Positions 1 to 8,217 are shown, numbered from the stretch's first letter. The stretch is 64,000 bases of DNA from Actibacterium sp. 188UL27-1 (GCF_016901225.1 NZ_JAFEUL010000011.1:62001-126000), one strand, 5' to 3'. Numbers and translations are program-made. Notes: a model not told the origin generated them from the sequence alone.

Positions 1-604
1 CCATCCGGTCGGTCAGCGTATCGTGGGACAGGTCGCTGTTGATTTCAGTCAGGATTTGGCTTTTCTCGAACGGGTCGTCGCCGCCAAGCACTTGTTTGAT
101 AAGATCATCGGCCTCTTCCATGCTGCCTTGTCCGGCCAGGGTGGTGGACAGATGCATCTGTGACCGCTGTTCGCTGCGCATCGCCCGGGCGGTAATTGCG
201 CCTTGTTTCAGGTCGATGATCCGGCGATGGGCTGCTTCAACCGTTTGGCGCAGGCGCATCACCTTGGCATCGAGGGCGTCAAGCGTGGCGCGGCGTCCGG
301 TTTGCTCATTTTCCATGGTTGCAATCGCCGCTGCCGCCTCGGCCGCCATGTCGTCCCGGTCATCGTCCAGCGCCTGGCGGGCCCGGTCGGTCAGATCGTC
401 GATCCGCGCGGCTAAGTTATCCGCCAGCCGTTGCTCGGATCGCTGGCGTTGGATGAGGGAGGCGAGGGTGCTTTTGGCGGCCCGCAAACCAGTTTCGGAT
501 TCACGTATCTTTTGTTCGATCAGCGTAATGGCATTGGCATCGCGCAGGCGCTCTTCGGCTACAGCGGACCGGGCGATGAACAGGGTGCGTAGGGTGGTCA
601 ACAT
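1..604 (-). CDS. PspA/IM30-family protein, cut by window edge
   Basis: The reverse strand from an ATG at 604 is open to the window edge, about 201 codons with no stop, so the C-terminus is missing. The translation is almost entirely charged helix with heptad-like spacing (many Glu, Arg, Asp, Gln), beginning MLTTLRTLFIARSAVAEERL, which fits the coiled-coil rod of PspA/IM30 proteins that bind the inner face of the cytoplasmic membrane under envelope stress. It lies 82 bp downstream of a TetR regulator on the same strand, behind three palindromic operators. The role in membrane stress is inferred from the family; a different coiled-coil protein is possible because the end cannot be seen. Confidence 0.7.
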   Translation of the reverse strand, partial: MLTTLRTLFIARSAVAEERLRDANAITLIEQKIRESETGLRAAKSTLASLIQRQRSEQRLADNLAARIDDLTDRARQALDDDRDDMAAEAAAAIATMENEQTGRRATLDALDAKVMRLRQTVEAAHRRIIDLKQGAITARAMRSEQRSQMHLSTTLAGQGSMEEADDLIKQVLGGDDPFEKSQILTEINSDLSHDTLTDRM

Positions 605-619
605 AATCTCTCTCCATAT

Positions 620-634
620 TTGAACAGCGTTCAA
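620..634. promoter_or_regulatory. Palindromic operator 1 (TetR-type)
   Basis: Perfect inverted repeat TTGAAC-AGC-GTTCAA, 16 bp upstream of the pspA-like start codon. It is one of three identical half-site pairs in 71 bp, and is probably bound by the adjacent TetR-family regulator. Confidence 0.75.
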
Positions 635-652
635 AATATAGATAGGCGAATT

Positions 653-667
653 TTGAACGCAGTTCAA
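653..667. promoter_or_regulatory. Palindromic operator 2 (TetR-type)
   Basis: Perfect inverted repeat TTGAAC-GCA-GTTCAA with the same half-sites and 3-bp spacer as the neighbouring copies. Its centre is 33 bp from that of operator 1. Confidence 0.75.
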
Positions 668-675
668 GAACTAAA

Positions 676-690
676 TTGAACGACGTTCAA
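676..690. promoter_or_regulatory. Palindromic operator 3, overlapping tetR stop codon
   Basis: Perfect inverted repeat TTGAAC-GAC-GTTCAA. The right half-site contains the stop codon of the tetR gene (687-689), so the regulator gene ends inside a probable binding site for its own product. Confidence 0.72.
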
Positions 691-1295
691 TTTCTTGGAC
701 TGATCAATTTGAGGACCATCGCGATCATCTCGGAAATTTGTTCCTGGGGCACACCGGCTGTCGCGCGTTCCAGTCCCAAAAGGACGATTCCGTGAACGGA
801 AGAAAATAGCGCTCTTGTGAGCAATTGCACTTGTTCGCCGGAATAGTTGGGGAACAACTCTTGAACCGGGTCTGCAATCACACCGAAAAGCTGTGCCAAG
901 GCCGCGCTGTACCAATCGGGGGCGGTGGCTCCATCGGCGATGTCGATATCGAATAGGGCACGCCACGCATATTCGTTCTCTTGCGCAAAGCGCAGATAGG
1001 CATGTGACATCGCGATCAACCGTTCGGTCGGGGTATCACCGCACTGCGCCAACCCTACCTCGATTGTGGCGGCCAATTCCTGGAACGTGCGAATGTTGGC
1101 TGCCATGGCAAGGCCCGTCAGATCATCGAATACGTTGTATATGGCGCCAACTGAGCATCCCGCCTGTTTTGCCAGATCCCGGGCTCGCAGGCTTTCAACG
1201 CCTGCTGCGCGGATCTGCACTTCGGTCAGGGTGATTAGGGTTTGCCGCAACTCCTCGCGGCGCTCTTCGGTCTTGCGCGCCATATCCGCCTCCAT
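687..1295 (-). CDS. TetR/AcrR-family transcriptional regulator
   Basis: A 202-residue protein with an N-terminal helix-turn-helix (about residues 15-60; the stretch RDLAKQAGCSVGAIYNVFDD is the recognition region) and a helical ligand-binding C-terminal half. It probably represses itself and the pspA-like gene downstream: three perfect palindromes lie in the intergenic region and a fourth near-perfect one covers its own start codon. An alternative ATG four codons in (MARK) is equally good and would free that operator from the coding region. The inducer is unknown. The family call is firm, the target assignment is inferred from position. Confidence 0.88.
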   Translation of the reverse strand: MEADMARKTEERREELRQTLITLTEVQIRAAGVESLRARDLAKQAGCSVGAIYNVFDDLTGLAMAANIRTFQELAATIEVGLAQCGDTPTERLIAMSHAYLRFAQENEYAWRALFDIDIADGATAPDWYSAALAQLFGVIADPVQELFPNYSGEQVQLLTRALFSSVHGIVLLGLERATAGVPQEQISEMIAMVLKLISPRN

Positions 1296-1307
1296 GAACG
1301 TGGTTCA
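1295..1307. promoter_or_regulatory. Palindromic operator 4 over tetR start
   Basis: TGAAC-GTG-GTTCA matches the inner five bases of both half-sites in the three downstream operators and overlaps the tetR start codon. This fits autorepression of tetR. Confidence 0.6.
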
Positions 1308-1436
1308 CCTATCCGAGATGCGATGATTTGAGAAGGTGTAATCCCAATCACCATCTTGCGTATCAGTGCATTCATTGCGACGTTCGATAAAACAGGCAGA
1401 GCCAGGGGAGGGGACTGTCATGATCCAGGCCATCTT

Positions 1437-2543
1437 GTGCCGGCCTTGAGCCGCATCGCGCACATCGATACGTGCCTTTTCCATATACCGCTGGCCGAGG
1501 TGCTGGTGGATGCCAAACACGGCGACCACGTTTTCTTTGAATTGATCACCGCAACAGTCCACCTGGAGGATGGCAGCCAAGGAACCGGCTACACCTATAC
1601 CGGCGGCAAGGGTGGTCATGCGATCAAGGCGATGATCGATCATGATCTCGCCCCGTTTCTGATCGGACAGGAAGGCGGGGCCATTGAAGCGCTCTGTGAT
1701 GCGATGCAATGGCATGTCCACTACGTCGCGCGGGGTGGAATTGCGTCATTCGCAATATCTGCTGTTGATATCGCACTCTGGGATCTGCGCGGCAAACGCA
1801 CCAGACAGCCACTTTGGCAGATGGCCGGTGGGGCGGGGCATACCTGCCGCGCCTATTGCGGCGGTATTGATCTGGGTTTTCCGCTGCCCAAATTGCTGGA
1901 CAGCGTGCGGGGTTACCTTGATCGCGGCTTCAATGGCGTGAAGATCAAAATCGGCCAACCGACCTTGGAGGAGGATCTGGAGCGTATTGCTGCCATCCGC
2001 GACCTGATCGGGCCCGACGTCGCCTTCATGGTCGACGCCAACTATTACATGACCGTAGATCAGGCAATCATCGCAGCGCGCGCTTTCAGCCCCTACAATC
2101 TGATGTGGTTCGAGGAGCCAACTATCCCCGATGACTATAAAGGATATGGCCGTATTTCCGATGCCACCGGCATGCCGCTGGCCATGGGGGAGAACCTACA
2201 CACGATCCATGAATTCGAATATGCGTTCGACCAAGCCAAGCTGAGCTTCATCCAACCTGATGCGTCCAATTGTGGGGGCATCACGGGCTTTCTGCAGGTC
2301 GCCCATTTGGCCGAACAGCACCGGATCCCGCTCTGCAGTCACGGGATGCAGGAACTGCATGTCAGCCTCGTCTCCAGCCAAACGAATGCTGGTTGGATCG
2401 AGGTGCATTCCTTCCCCATTGACACTTATACGACACGTCCGCTGGTTGTTGAAGGTCACCGCGCAGTCGCTCCGGACACGCCTGGCACCGGCGTTACATT
2501 CAATTGGCCCAAGCTTGAGGCCGCCAACCTGCTGACTTCCTAA
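1437..2543 (+). CDS. Mandelate racemase/muconate lactonizing enzyme family sugar-acid dehydratase
   Basis: An enolase-superfamily enzyme of about 368 residues. The barrel shows the KxK catalytic pair (GVKIKIGQP), metal ligands in VDANYYM, WFEEP and MGENLH, and a late catalytic His in SHGMQELH, the arrangement of the mandelate racemase/sugar-acid dehydratase subgroup. It would abstract the alpha proton of a sugar acid and probably dehydrate it. The start is uncertain: in-frame GTG at 1437 and TTG at 1446 both precede [12 protein letters not shown], but neither has a Shine-Dalgarno; an ATG at 1420 with an excellent one is out of frame. It leads an operon with a zinc dehydrogenase and a KduD-like SDR. 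The exact substrate cannot be told. Confidence 0.88.
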   Translation: MPALSRIAHIDTCLFHIPLAEVLVDAKHGDHVFFELITATVHLEDGSQGTGYTYTGGKGGHAIKAMIDHDLAPFLIGQEGGAIEALCDAMQWHVHYVARGGIASFAISAVDIALWDLRGKRTRQPLWQMAGGAGHTCRAYCGGIDLGFPLPKLLDSVRGYLDRGFNGVKIKIGQPTLEEDLERIAAIRDLIGPDVAFMVDANYYMTVDQAIIAARAFSPYNLMWFEEPTIPDDYKGYGRISDATGMPLAMGENLHTIHEFEYAFDQAKLSFIQPDASNCGGITGFLQVAHLAEQHRIPLCSHGMQELHVSLVSSQTNAGWIEVHSFPIDTYTTRPLVVEGHRAVAPDTPGTGVTFNWPKLEAANLLTS

Positions 2544-2555
2544 AGGACGATATCC

Positions 2556-3587
2556 ATGACGACCCAAGCCGCCATTTATCGAGGCGATCAGAAATTCTCG
2601 GTGGAGCCCGTCACCGTTCCTGCACCTGGCCCGGGTGAGGTGCAGGTTGACGTGGCATATTGCGGAATTTGCGGCACGGATCTGCATATCTATCTTGGCC
2701 ATATGGATGGTCGTGTCGGTTTTGAGCGCACGATTGGGCATGAAATGTCGGGCCGGGTTGCGGCCTTGGGGGCTGGGGTCGACGGGCTGACGGTCGGCCA
2801 GCCTATCGTCGTGCGCCCGCTCGACCATTGTGGCAATTGCCCGGCCTGCCATGCAGGCCACAAACATATCTGCCACAACCTGAAATTCATTGGCATCGAC
2901 AGCGACGGGGCGTTTCAACAGAAATGGAATGTCCCGGCCCACACGATCCATGCCTTGCCAGATGACCTTGACCTGTCCCACGCCGCTTTGATTGAACCCC
3001 TCGCCGTTGCCTGTCATGATGTGCATCGCGGTAAGGTTCGGCCGGGTGAAGATGTTCTGGTCATCGGTGGCGGCCCCATCGGAATGCTGGTTGCCATGGT
3101 CGCGCGCGATGCTGGCGCCACTGTGACTGTGGCTGAGATCAATGAGAACCGGCTCGCCTTCGCCCGCGATATTGGGTTCGCGACAATGAATCCCAAGGAT
3201 ACTGACGTCGCCACGGCCATCCATGACGCAACCGGCGGCAAGGGGGCGGATGTCGTCTTTGAAGTGTCGGGCAGCCAACCCGGTGTTGAGTTGATGACCG
3301 CCGCCGCGGCCACACGCGGGCGCATTGTCATGGTCGCAATCCATGCCAGCAAACCGCAGATCGACATGTTCCAGTTCTTCTGGCGCGAGCTTGATCTAAT
3401 CGGTGCGCGGGTCTACGGCCCAGAAGACTACGATCAGGCCATGGCGCTGCTGGCCAAGGGTGTTGTGGATTGCACTGCCTTCATCACCGATATTCAGCCG
3501 CTGCGCGATATCCAGGCTGCCTTCAAGACACTGACCGAAAACCCCAATGCAATGAAATCTATGATCAAAATCACGGAGGTTGCATAA
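2556..3587 (+). CDS. Zinc-dependent medium-chain alcohol/polyol dehydrogenase
   Basis: A 343-residue MDR-family enzyme. It carries catalytic zinc ligands (Cys in YCGICGTDLH, HE in IGHEMSG), the four-cysteine structural zinc lobe (CGNCPACHAGHKHIC) and a Rossmann NAD(P) motif VIGGGPIGM. It resembles the threonine/sorbitol/L-idonate dehydrogenase branch. The gene starts 12 bp after the dehydratase with AAAGGA upstream, and its stop overlaps the next ATG by one base (TAATG), so the three genes are probably one transcript. It likely oxidises a secondary hydroxyl of the sugar acid or polyol handled by this operon; the substrate is inferred only as a class. Confidence 0.9.
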   Translation: MTTQAAIYRGDQKFSVEPVTVPAPGPGEVQVDVAYCGICGTDLHIYLGHMDGRVGFERTIGHEMSGRVAALGAGVDGLTVGQPIVVRPLDHCGNCPACHAGHKHICHNLKFIGIDSDGAFQQKWNVPAHTIHALPDDLDLSHAALIEPLAVACHDVHRGKVRPGEDVLVIGGGPIGMLVAMVARDAGATVTVAEINENRLAFARDIGFATMNPKDTDVATAIHDATGGKGADVVFEVSGSQPGVELMTAAAATRGRIVMVAIHASKPQIDMFQFFWRELDLIGARVYGPEDYDQAMALLAKGVVDCTAFITDIQPLRDIQAAFKTLTENPNAMKSMIKITEVA

Positions 3588-4357
3588 TGGGCGTTCTCAG
3601 CAAGTTTGATCTAACCGGCAAGACGGCTCTTGTAACGGGAGCCAGCCGTGGCATCGGACGTGGCATCGCGGAGGCCTTAGCCGAAGCCGGTGCGGACATC
3701 ATCGGCGTCAGCGCCACGATGGATCCAGCCTCTGCACCCGTGGGCGAGACCGTTCGCGCCAATGGTCGCTCTTTCGCGGGCTATGCTTGCAATTTTTCGG
3801 ACCGGTCGGCGGTGAAATCCTTCACTGCTCAGGTCGCCAAGGACCACCCGCAAATCGACATTCTGATCAATAATGCAGGTACCATCCAAAGGACCCCGGC
3901 CGCCGATCACCCGGACGAGATGTGGGATACAGTGATCGAGGTGAACCTGAACGCCCAGTTCATTGTTACCCGCGATATCGGGCGCCCGATGGTCGAGCGT
4001 GGCTTTGGAAAGGTTATCTTCACGGCGTCCTTGCTGACCTTTCAGGGCGGAATAACCGTGCCGGGCTATGCCGCCTCGAAAGGGGGGATTGGCCAGCTCA
4101 CCATGGCTTTCGCCAATGAATGGGCAGGCAAGGGCGTGAACGTGAACGCCATCGCTCCGGGTTATATCGATACCGACAATACCGAAGCCCTGCGTGCTGA
4201 CCCGGTCCGGTCCAAGGCGATTCTCGACCGGATCCCCGCAGGACGTTGGGGAGATCCCGCGGATTTCGGCGGCCCTGCGGTTTTCCTTGCTTCCGAGGCT
4301 GCCAGCTACATGCATGGCCATGTCATGTTGGTCGATGGTGGCTGGATGGGCCGCTAG
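3587..4357 (+). CDS. SDR oxidoreductase, 2-deoxy-D-gluconate 3-dehydrogenase (KduD)-like
   Basis: A 256-residue classical short-chain dehydrogenase: cofactor motif TGASRGIG, NNAG at the end of the fourth strand, catalytic Ser in TASLL and YAASK with the Tyr-Lys pair, and a C-terminal MLVDGGWMGR. The opening KFDLTGKTALVTGASRGIG is typical of the KduD/gluconate dehydrogenase group. It is translationally coupled to the upstream MDR gene (TAATG). With the dehydratase it suggests an oxidative sugar-acid route that yields a keto-deoxy acid. No transporter or kinase for the pathway is present in the window. Confidence 0.9.
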   Translation: MGVLSKFDLTGKTALVTGASRGIGRGIAEALAEAGADIIGVSATMDPASAPVGETVRANGRSFAGYACNFSDRSAVKSFTAQVAKDHPQIDILINNAGTIQRTPAADHPDEMWDTVIEVNLNAQFIVTRDIGRPMVERGFGKVIFTASLLTFQGGITVPGYAASKGGIGQLTMAFANEWAGKGVNVNAIAPGYIDTDNTEALRADPVRSKAILDRIPAGRWGDPADFGGPAVFLASEAASYMHGHVMLVDGGWMGR

Positions 4358-4535
4358 TTCCAGCCCACCATCGGAGACGAGGCGCAAATGCTGCGGATGA
4401 GATGACCAAGAGCTGTCTTGGCCGCGCCGACCCCGGTATGATCCTCTCGCTGTTCCATCAGATACCCGCGGAACTAGGAGAGGTCCGTTCCCGCGCTTAA
4501 GGCCGAAATCCTCTTTGATTATTCCAACAGCTCTC
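4358..4535. other. Short intergenic stretch with possible coding debris
   Basis: No intact gene. About 45 codons from 4388 read sensibly (MTKSCLGRADPGMILSLF and on to AELGE) and continue after a frame change as VPALKAEILFDYSN to 4530, then stop. This looks like the frameshifted stub of a former gene, but the family is not recognisable. Confidence 0.3.
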
Positions 4536-5186
4536 TTAGGAGCTGAACCGGTCTCCCGTTGATCGGATCGCCAGTAATAACGTGGGCGAGGCTGAGGGGG
4601 GGGGGTAGAACCGATTTGAGCAGCTTGAACCCGATTCTGCGGCCATCACGGAGCGGGTCAAAAGGCCAAATCGCCGAATTTCGGCCTGTGTCATTTGGTG
4701 CATCCCGTCAAACGGTGCCGCTTGAATTGTGAACCAATAGAATGCGTCACTCCCCAACACGGTTTTGACATAGACGCGGTTTTGTTCATGTTCCGGTGAT
4801 CCGCGGGGATAATTGATTGCGTCGCGCTCCCCGTCAGACCACGAATGAACGCTCCGTTCCATTGTCCGCCTCGTGCCGGCAAGAAATAAATCCGCGGCAC
4901 CTGACGTAATATCTGAGGTGCTGGTCAGATAGGTTTCCAGGCCCAGCCTGCGGACCTGATACGCCAAGGCGATCATCGTATCATCGTCAAGCGATCCCGG
5001 CATGTCACACTCCACCAGACGTCGGATATTTGGGTTTTGGTCGATGATCGCCCTGAACGCGCCCAATGTGTCGCTGTCGATATCGCCGTTCGTGAAAAGA
5101 TTTGGACCATCGACCTCAAATTCGGTCGCTGTGTGGCCCGGTCCCTTGCCAGTTGCGCAAACCATCAATCCGGGTAGGGTCAGCAA
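4536..5186 (-). CDS. ClpP/crotonase-like hypothetical protein, possibly frameshifted
   Basis: A 216-residue protein whose middle (NGDIDSDTLGAF ... SGAADLFLAGTRR ... FYWFTIQAAPFDGM) resembles the predicted periplasmic ClpP-fold family grouped as COG3904; this is from memory of the family, not a search. The start is unclear: a TTG at 5186 is preceded by GGAAAGG at good spacing and gives a hydrophobic MLTLPGLMVCA that could be a short export signal. After GLLT the reading frame turns low-complexity Ser/Pro-rich next to a ten-base G run (4598-4607); in another frame a plausible continuation (RDGRRIGFKLLKSVL) exists. It may be a pseudogene or carry a sequencing slip. Confidence 0.5.
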   Translation of the reverse strand: MLTLPGLMVCATGKGPGHTATEFEVDGPNLFTNGDIDSDTLGAFRAIIDQNPNIRRLVECDMPGSLDDDTMIALAYQVRRLGLETYLTSTSDITSGAADLFLAGTRRTMERSVHSWSDGERDAINYPRGSPEHEQNRVYVKTVLGSDAFYWFTIQAAPFDGMHQMTQAEIRRFGLLTRSVMAAESGSSCSNRFYPPPSASPTLLLAIRSTGDRFSS

Positions 5187-5398
5187 TCATAAGACCTTTC
5201 CGGCTATCGGCTGTATCAAGCTGGCATAGGGGTAGGAGTTGATCAATTGGGTTTCTGCCGATCAGCTTCTAGCAGGATGATGCCTCTAAAACGGAGTGCG
5301 TCCTTCTTTAAGCGGATCTTGCACGATGCGCGCCTGTCATGTCGTTGGCTGATCAGCAATTTTAAGCTATCCTGCCTGCAAAATAAGGAGGGCGCGGC

Positions 5399-5797
5399 AT
5401 GACCCGCATTATTGTCTATCTGATTGTTGCCTTGTCCGTGTGCCTACCTGCCCAGGCCAAAAACCGGCTGGCGCAGAATGGTGCAATCGTCTTGTTCGAG
5501 GCGAAGTCCGATGTCGAGTTTCGCGTTTTGGGCCGGGCCGGATTTGGCCCAAGCGATTATTTTTGTGCCGCCGGCGAGTTTGCACGCTTTACTCTCAATG
5601 CTCGTCCCGCAGACCGTGTGGTACTGACCAAGCCGCCGACCCGCGATGACCGTACCGTCGGGTTTGAGTTGCGCCGTAACGCAGCGCGTGCAGATGTATT
5701 CAACCGCGACGTGTTCCTCACCCTGCGTAAGGCAGGACAAAGCCGCTCTGTCGGACATGCGGATGGTCTGTGCCAGATCAAAAAGTTCCAGTTCTGA
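5399..5797 (+). CDS. Secreted hypothetical protein
   Basis: A 132-residue protein with a clear Sec signal peptide (MTRIIVYLIVALSVCLPAQA, cleavage after AQA) and a short compact domain with two cysteines (in DYFCAAGE and GLCQIKK) that could form a disulfide in the periplasm. An AAGGAGGG Shine-Dalgarno sits just before the ATG. I do not recognise the family; similar small secreted proteins occur in Rhodobacteraceae. It is followed by a decayed gene, also for a small exported protein. Confidence 0.7.
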   Translation: MTRIIVYLIVALSVCLPAQAKNRLAQNGAIVLFEAKSDVEFRVLGRAGFGPSDYFCAAGEFARFTLNARPADRVVLTKPPTRDDRTVGFELRRNAARADVFNRDVFLTLRKAGQSRSVGHADGLCQIKKFQF

Positions 5798-5832
5798 TCG
5801 GCCGAATATTTAAACTGATCCCACGGCGCCAG

Positions 5833-6112
5833 ATGAAGGCACCATCCATGTGGTTCGTTTTTTATGGCGATTTTCGCCATGGTCGGCCCGGCCTAAGCAG
5901 ACGTGTTGCAGCGCTGTGCGCAGGGTTTGAGCTTTGCGTTGGAGATCATCTCCAAAACCTGCCACGTGAATGAGGTCGAGGCTGCGTTGCGGAGCATTGA
6001 TCCAAAGATGTGCAACTCAACAAAGGCTCAGTTCCGGATCATCACCGCCCAGGATGATGGGTCATTTACCGACGAAGACACTTGCACCGACCGTGTTTTC
6101 AAGAGCGAATGA
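5833..6112 (+). pseudogene. Decayed small secreted protein
   Basis: From an ATG at 5833 the frame reads MKAPSMWFVF, then a run of six T (5858-5863) shifts it. Removing one T gives MAIFAMVGPA, TAA (5894-5896), ADVLQRCAQGL and an open frame to 6112. Restoring both lesions (the TAA would be one change from CAA) reconstructs a textbook signal peptide ending in AxA before ADV and a mature domain of about 70 residues with three or four cysteines. The mature part alone is open from a GTG at 5903. This is read directly from the sequence; whether the gene is dead or the lesions are errors cannot be told. Confidence 0.5.
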
Positions 6113-6156
6113 AAAATGCCCAGCAAGTGGTCAATACATCCTCAAGATTGAGTGGA

Positions 6157-6230
6157 TGGAGCGGGCGGCGGGAATCGAACCCGCGTCATTAGCTTGGAAG
6201 GCTAAGGTCTTACCACTACACAACGCCCGC
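6157..6230 (-). tRNA. tRNA-Gly (TCC)
   Basis: The reverse strand folds as a complete cloverleaf: acceptor GCGGGCG/CGCCCGC, anticodon stem TTAGC/GCTAA with loop CTTCCAA (anticodon TCC, glycine), and T arm GCGGG-TTCGATT-CCCGC. The discriminator is T (6160) and the 3' CCA is encoded (6157-6159). Confidence 0.95.
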
Positions 6231-6695
6231 GCAATATCGTGGTGTTATTTGAACAGAACAACTCGGTCAAGGCAGATGTCCGGCGTGGTCTGGCCAAGCG
6301 GTTTTCCTCATCCCGGCACACCGGTATATTGACTATTCCGACAATTGAAGTCAGGATTGTATTCAGATCCCAGCCATCCTCAAGGTCAGCCCGGACACGT
6401 TCAACGATCTGAAGGCTGACCATGGATTCGCGCAGTCCGACAAAAACATCAGAGCCCAATAGGGACATTACCCGTGACGGGTGCTGGCAAGAACTCCTGA
6501 CCCATGCCTGGGAGGGATGGTTACCTGAAGATCAGCGCCTTGATGGCTTGCGTCATACGCTTGAGCGACGGTAATGCACGGCTTTGTTCCACCGGGGTAC
6601 CGGGAGAGACAGGGTTATGTGTGTCATGAGTCCCGCATCTTTACGCTGATCCCCTCGATTGTCGGAAAAATCGGGTCAACATTTGGTGGTACACT
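6231..6695. other. Gene-poor stretch
   Basis: No convincing gene. A 50-codon frame from an ATG at 6422 ending at a TAA near 6574 is open but has no recognisable Shine-Dalgarno or family resemblance. The reverse-strand frame that crosses this region runs into the tRNA and is not credible. The base composition looks like decayed coding DNA. Confidence 0.4.
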
Positions 6696-7175
6696 TTGAT
6701 GATGATGGATCCTCATCCCCGTGCCCTCAGCCTTGGGTTGCTTGATCATCTGCCGCCTTGGGAGGCGGCTCTGATCCGGCATCTGCGCCTCTGGTCTGAC
6801 GGGCCGGAAGGACAACAACGGGTCAGCATGATATATGCCCATGCATTTCCACGCGCAATTGCACAGCAGGAGGTTGCAGCCTTTAATGCGTTGGTCCTGT
6901 TGGTTACTGGTCAAGCGCACCGCCCGCTCACCCGCCGCCAAGTCGGATGTTGCAGCATTGGCGCTGATGAGACCGTTTTTGCCCATCTAGTTCGGACAGC
7001 TAGCGATGGGCATCTTAACGAAGCCGTTCTGATCGCATCCCTCATGGTGATGCCAGCATGGGCGGAACATGCTGCGCTGCTGGCAGCACAAGTCGGATGC
7101 ACGACGCGCGATATCGCAAACGGGCGCAAAACGCTGTCAACACACCCGGCCAGCCCGGTTGCAAGGTTGCACTGA
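6696..7175 (+). CDS. Conserved hypothetical protein (Rhodobacterales type)
   Basis: Up to 159 residues; the start is ambiguous among several ATGs in a row at 6699-6708. The body (PPWEAALIRHLRLW, DGPEGQQRV, VGCCSIGADETVF and VRTASDGHLNEAVLIA) matches a pattern I remember from small soluble proteins widespread in Rhodobacterales, function unknown. It contains a CC and a GADE element but no recognised catalytic motif. The last 15 residues look non-conserved and may come from read-through into a different frame. It converges on the next hypothetical gene, which belongs to the same sort of conserved family. Confidence 0.6.
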   Translation: MMMMDPHPRALSLGLLDHLPPWEAALIRHLRLWSDGPEGQQRVSMIYAHAFPRAIAQQEVAAFNALVLLVTGQAHRPLTRRQVGCCSIGADETVFAHLVRTASDGHLNEAVLIASLMVMPAWAEHAALLAAQVGCTTRDIANGRKTLSTHPASPVARLH

Positions 7176-7192
7176 GGCAGCTGCCTAACGCG

Positions 7193-7636
7193 TCAGGATA
7201 TGGGGCGGAATTGATCAGCCACAGATCGTACAAGCGATGCAAGATTGCGCTGGGCATGGGCTGGGATGCGGGATCGCAGCAGGAACCTGAAGCTGTCATG
7301 GTCATCGCGTTGTGCCACTTCCGCCAGGCGGATCAGCCACGCCTCATCAAACGAGATCTGGGCCACGCCCGGACGGTATAGAATTGGTGCGGCACGGAGT
7401 ATTTGAGACAGGCTCTTCATCAAGATCTCGGCATGGGCCGATTTCGCTATTTGTCTATCGGTTGACAGGGTGGCGCATGCTTCAAACAAATCCGTGCGCG
7501 CCGCAGAACGGCAACCTAACCCAACCACGCGCAAGTGATTGAGCAAGTCGCGCAGATGCGGAGCACATTCCTTATCGGGCGTCGCTGCTGGGCAAGGGGC
7601 GCTCTGTTCGGGTCTGAGAAGCTGATGTGGCGACAT
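7193..7636 (-). CDS. Conserved hypothetical protein (Rhodobacterales type)
   Basis: A 147-residue helical protein. The core (DLFEACATLSTDRQIAKSAH, LYRPGVAQISFDEAWLIRLA, FLLRSRIP) resembles a conserved Rhodobacterales family of unknown function that I recall but cannot name. No signal peptide or membrane segment is visible. It is convergent with the preceding hypothetical gene with 17 bp between the stops. The N-terminal 15 residues are Pro/Gln-rich and the true start may be an internal codon. Confidence 0.6.
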   Translation of the reverse strand: MSPHQLLRPEQSAPCPAATPDKECAPHLRDLLNHLRVVGLGCRSAARTDLFEACATLSTDRQIAKSAHAEILMKSLSQILRAAPILYRPGVAQISFDEAWLIRLAEVAQRDDHDSFRFLLRSRIPAHAQRNLASLVRSVADQFRPIS

Positions 7637-8130
7637 GTCGTGGCCCTGCTATCCGTATATCAGGGAATATCCCTTCAATCCTGAGTATAGTTATTGGGTA
7701 TCTATCTTTGTCGCAAGAGAGATCACATCAATGTACGCCCAAGGTCGCAATGTCCGGTGGCTGGAGGGGAGCGATCTGTGACAATGACTGACACTCGTGG
7801 TGCTGCTCGCCCTTGCTGAAAAGAGCGATTAGAAGCAGCACGCCCGATGGCAATGTTGCGGGGCATAGCCTGTTTGGTTTCTCAGCGTCACGTGATGCGG
7901 GTTTGAAGACGGCTGCAGATTTTGCATTCTGAATGTATTTGATGCTCCCCCGAGGACAGTGCTGGGCAATGCCCTGCCGACAACTTCGGCCATCAAAGGC
8001 GTAAAAGTGTCTAAACGAACACCTGTTTCCGTCCCCGATCAGATGCTGGCCATCTTATGGCGCCACGCCTGACTATGATGGATCTGGGTCCAATGTCACT
8101 AGGTCTTCGCAGTCGGTAAGAACGAGAGTC
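7637..8130. other. About 490 bp without a recognisable gene
   Basis: All six frames are broken by stops and none resembles a known family. The stretch ends at the tRNA-Leu gene. A few 20-codon fragments look like eroded coding sequence, but nothing can be assigned. Confidence 0.5.
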
Positions 8131-8217
8131 TGGTGCGGTCGGGGGGACTCGAACCCCCACGAGTGTTACCTCACAGCGACCTCAACGCTGCGCGTCTACC
8201 AATTCCGCCACGACCGC
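8131..8217 (-). tRNA. tRNA-Leu (GAG)
   Basis: Reverse-strand class II tRNA: acceptor GCGGTCG/CGACCGC, anticodon stem CAGCG/CGCTG with loop TTGAGGT (anticodon GAG, leucine), a long variable arm, T arm with GGTTCGAGTC, discriminator A and encoded CCA (8131-8133). Confidence 0.95.

Noticed and set aside
4388-4530. Separate gene after the SDR
   Set aside because: Readable as protein only with a frame change and too short; kept as possible debris.
6202-6468. Reverse-strand open frame of 88 codons
   Set aside because: It runs into the tRNA-Gly gene and has no recognisable family or ribosome site.
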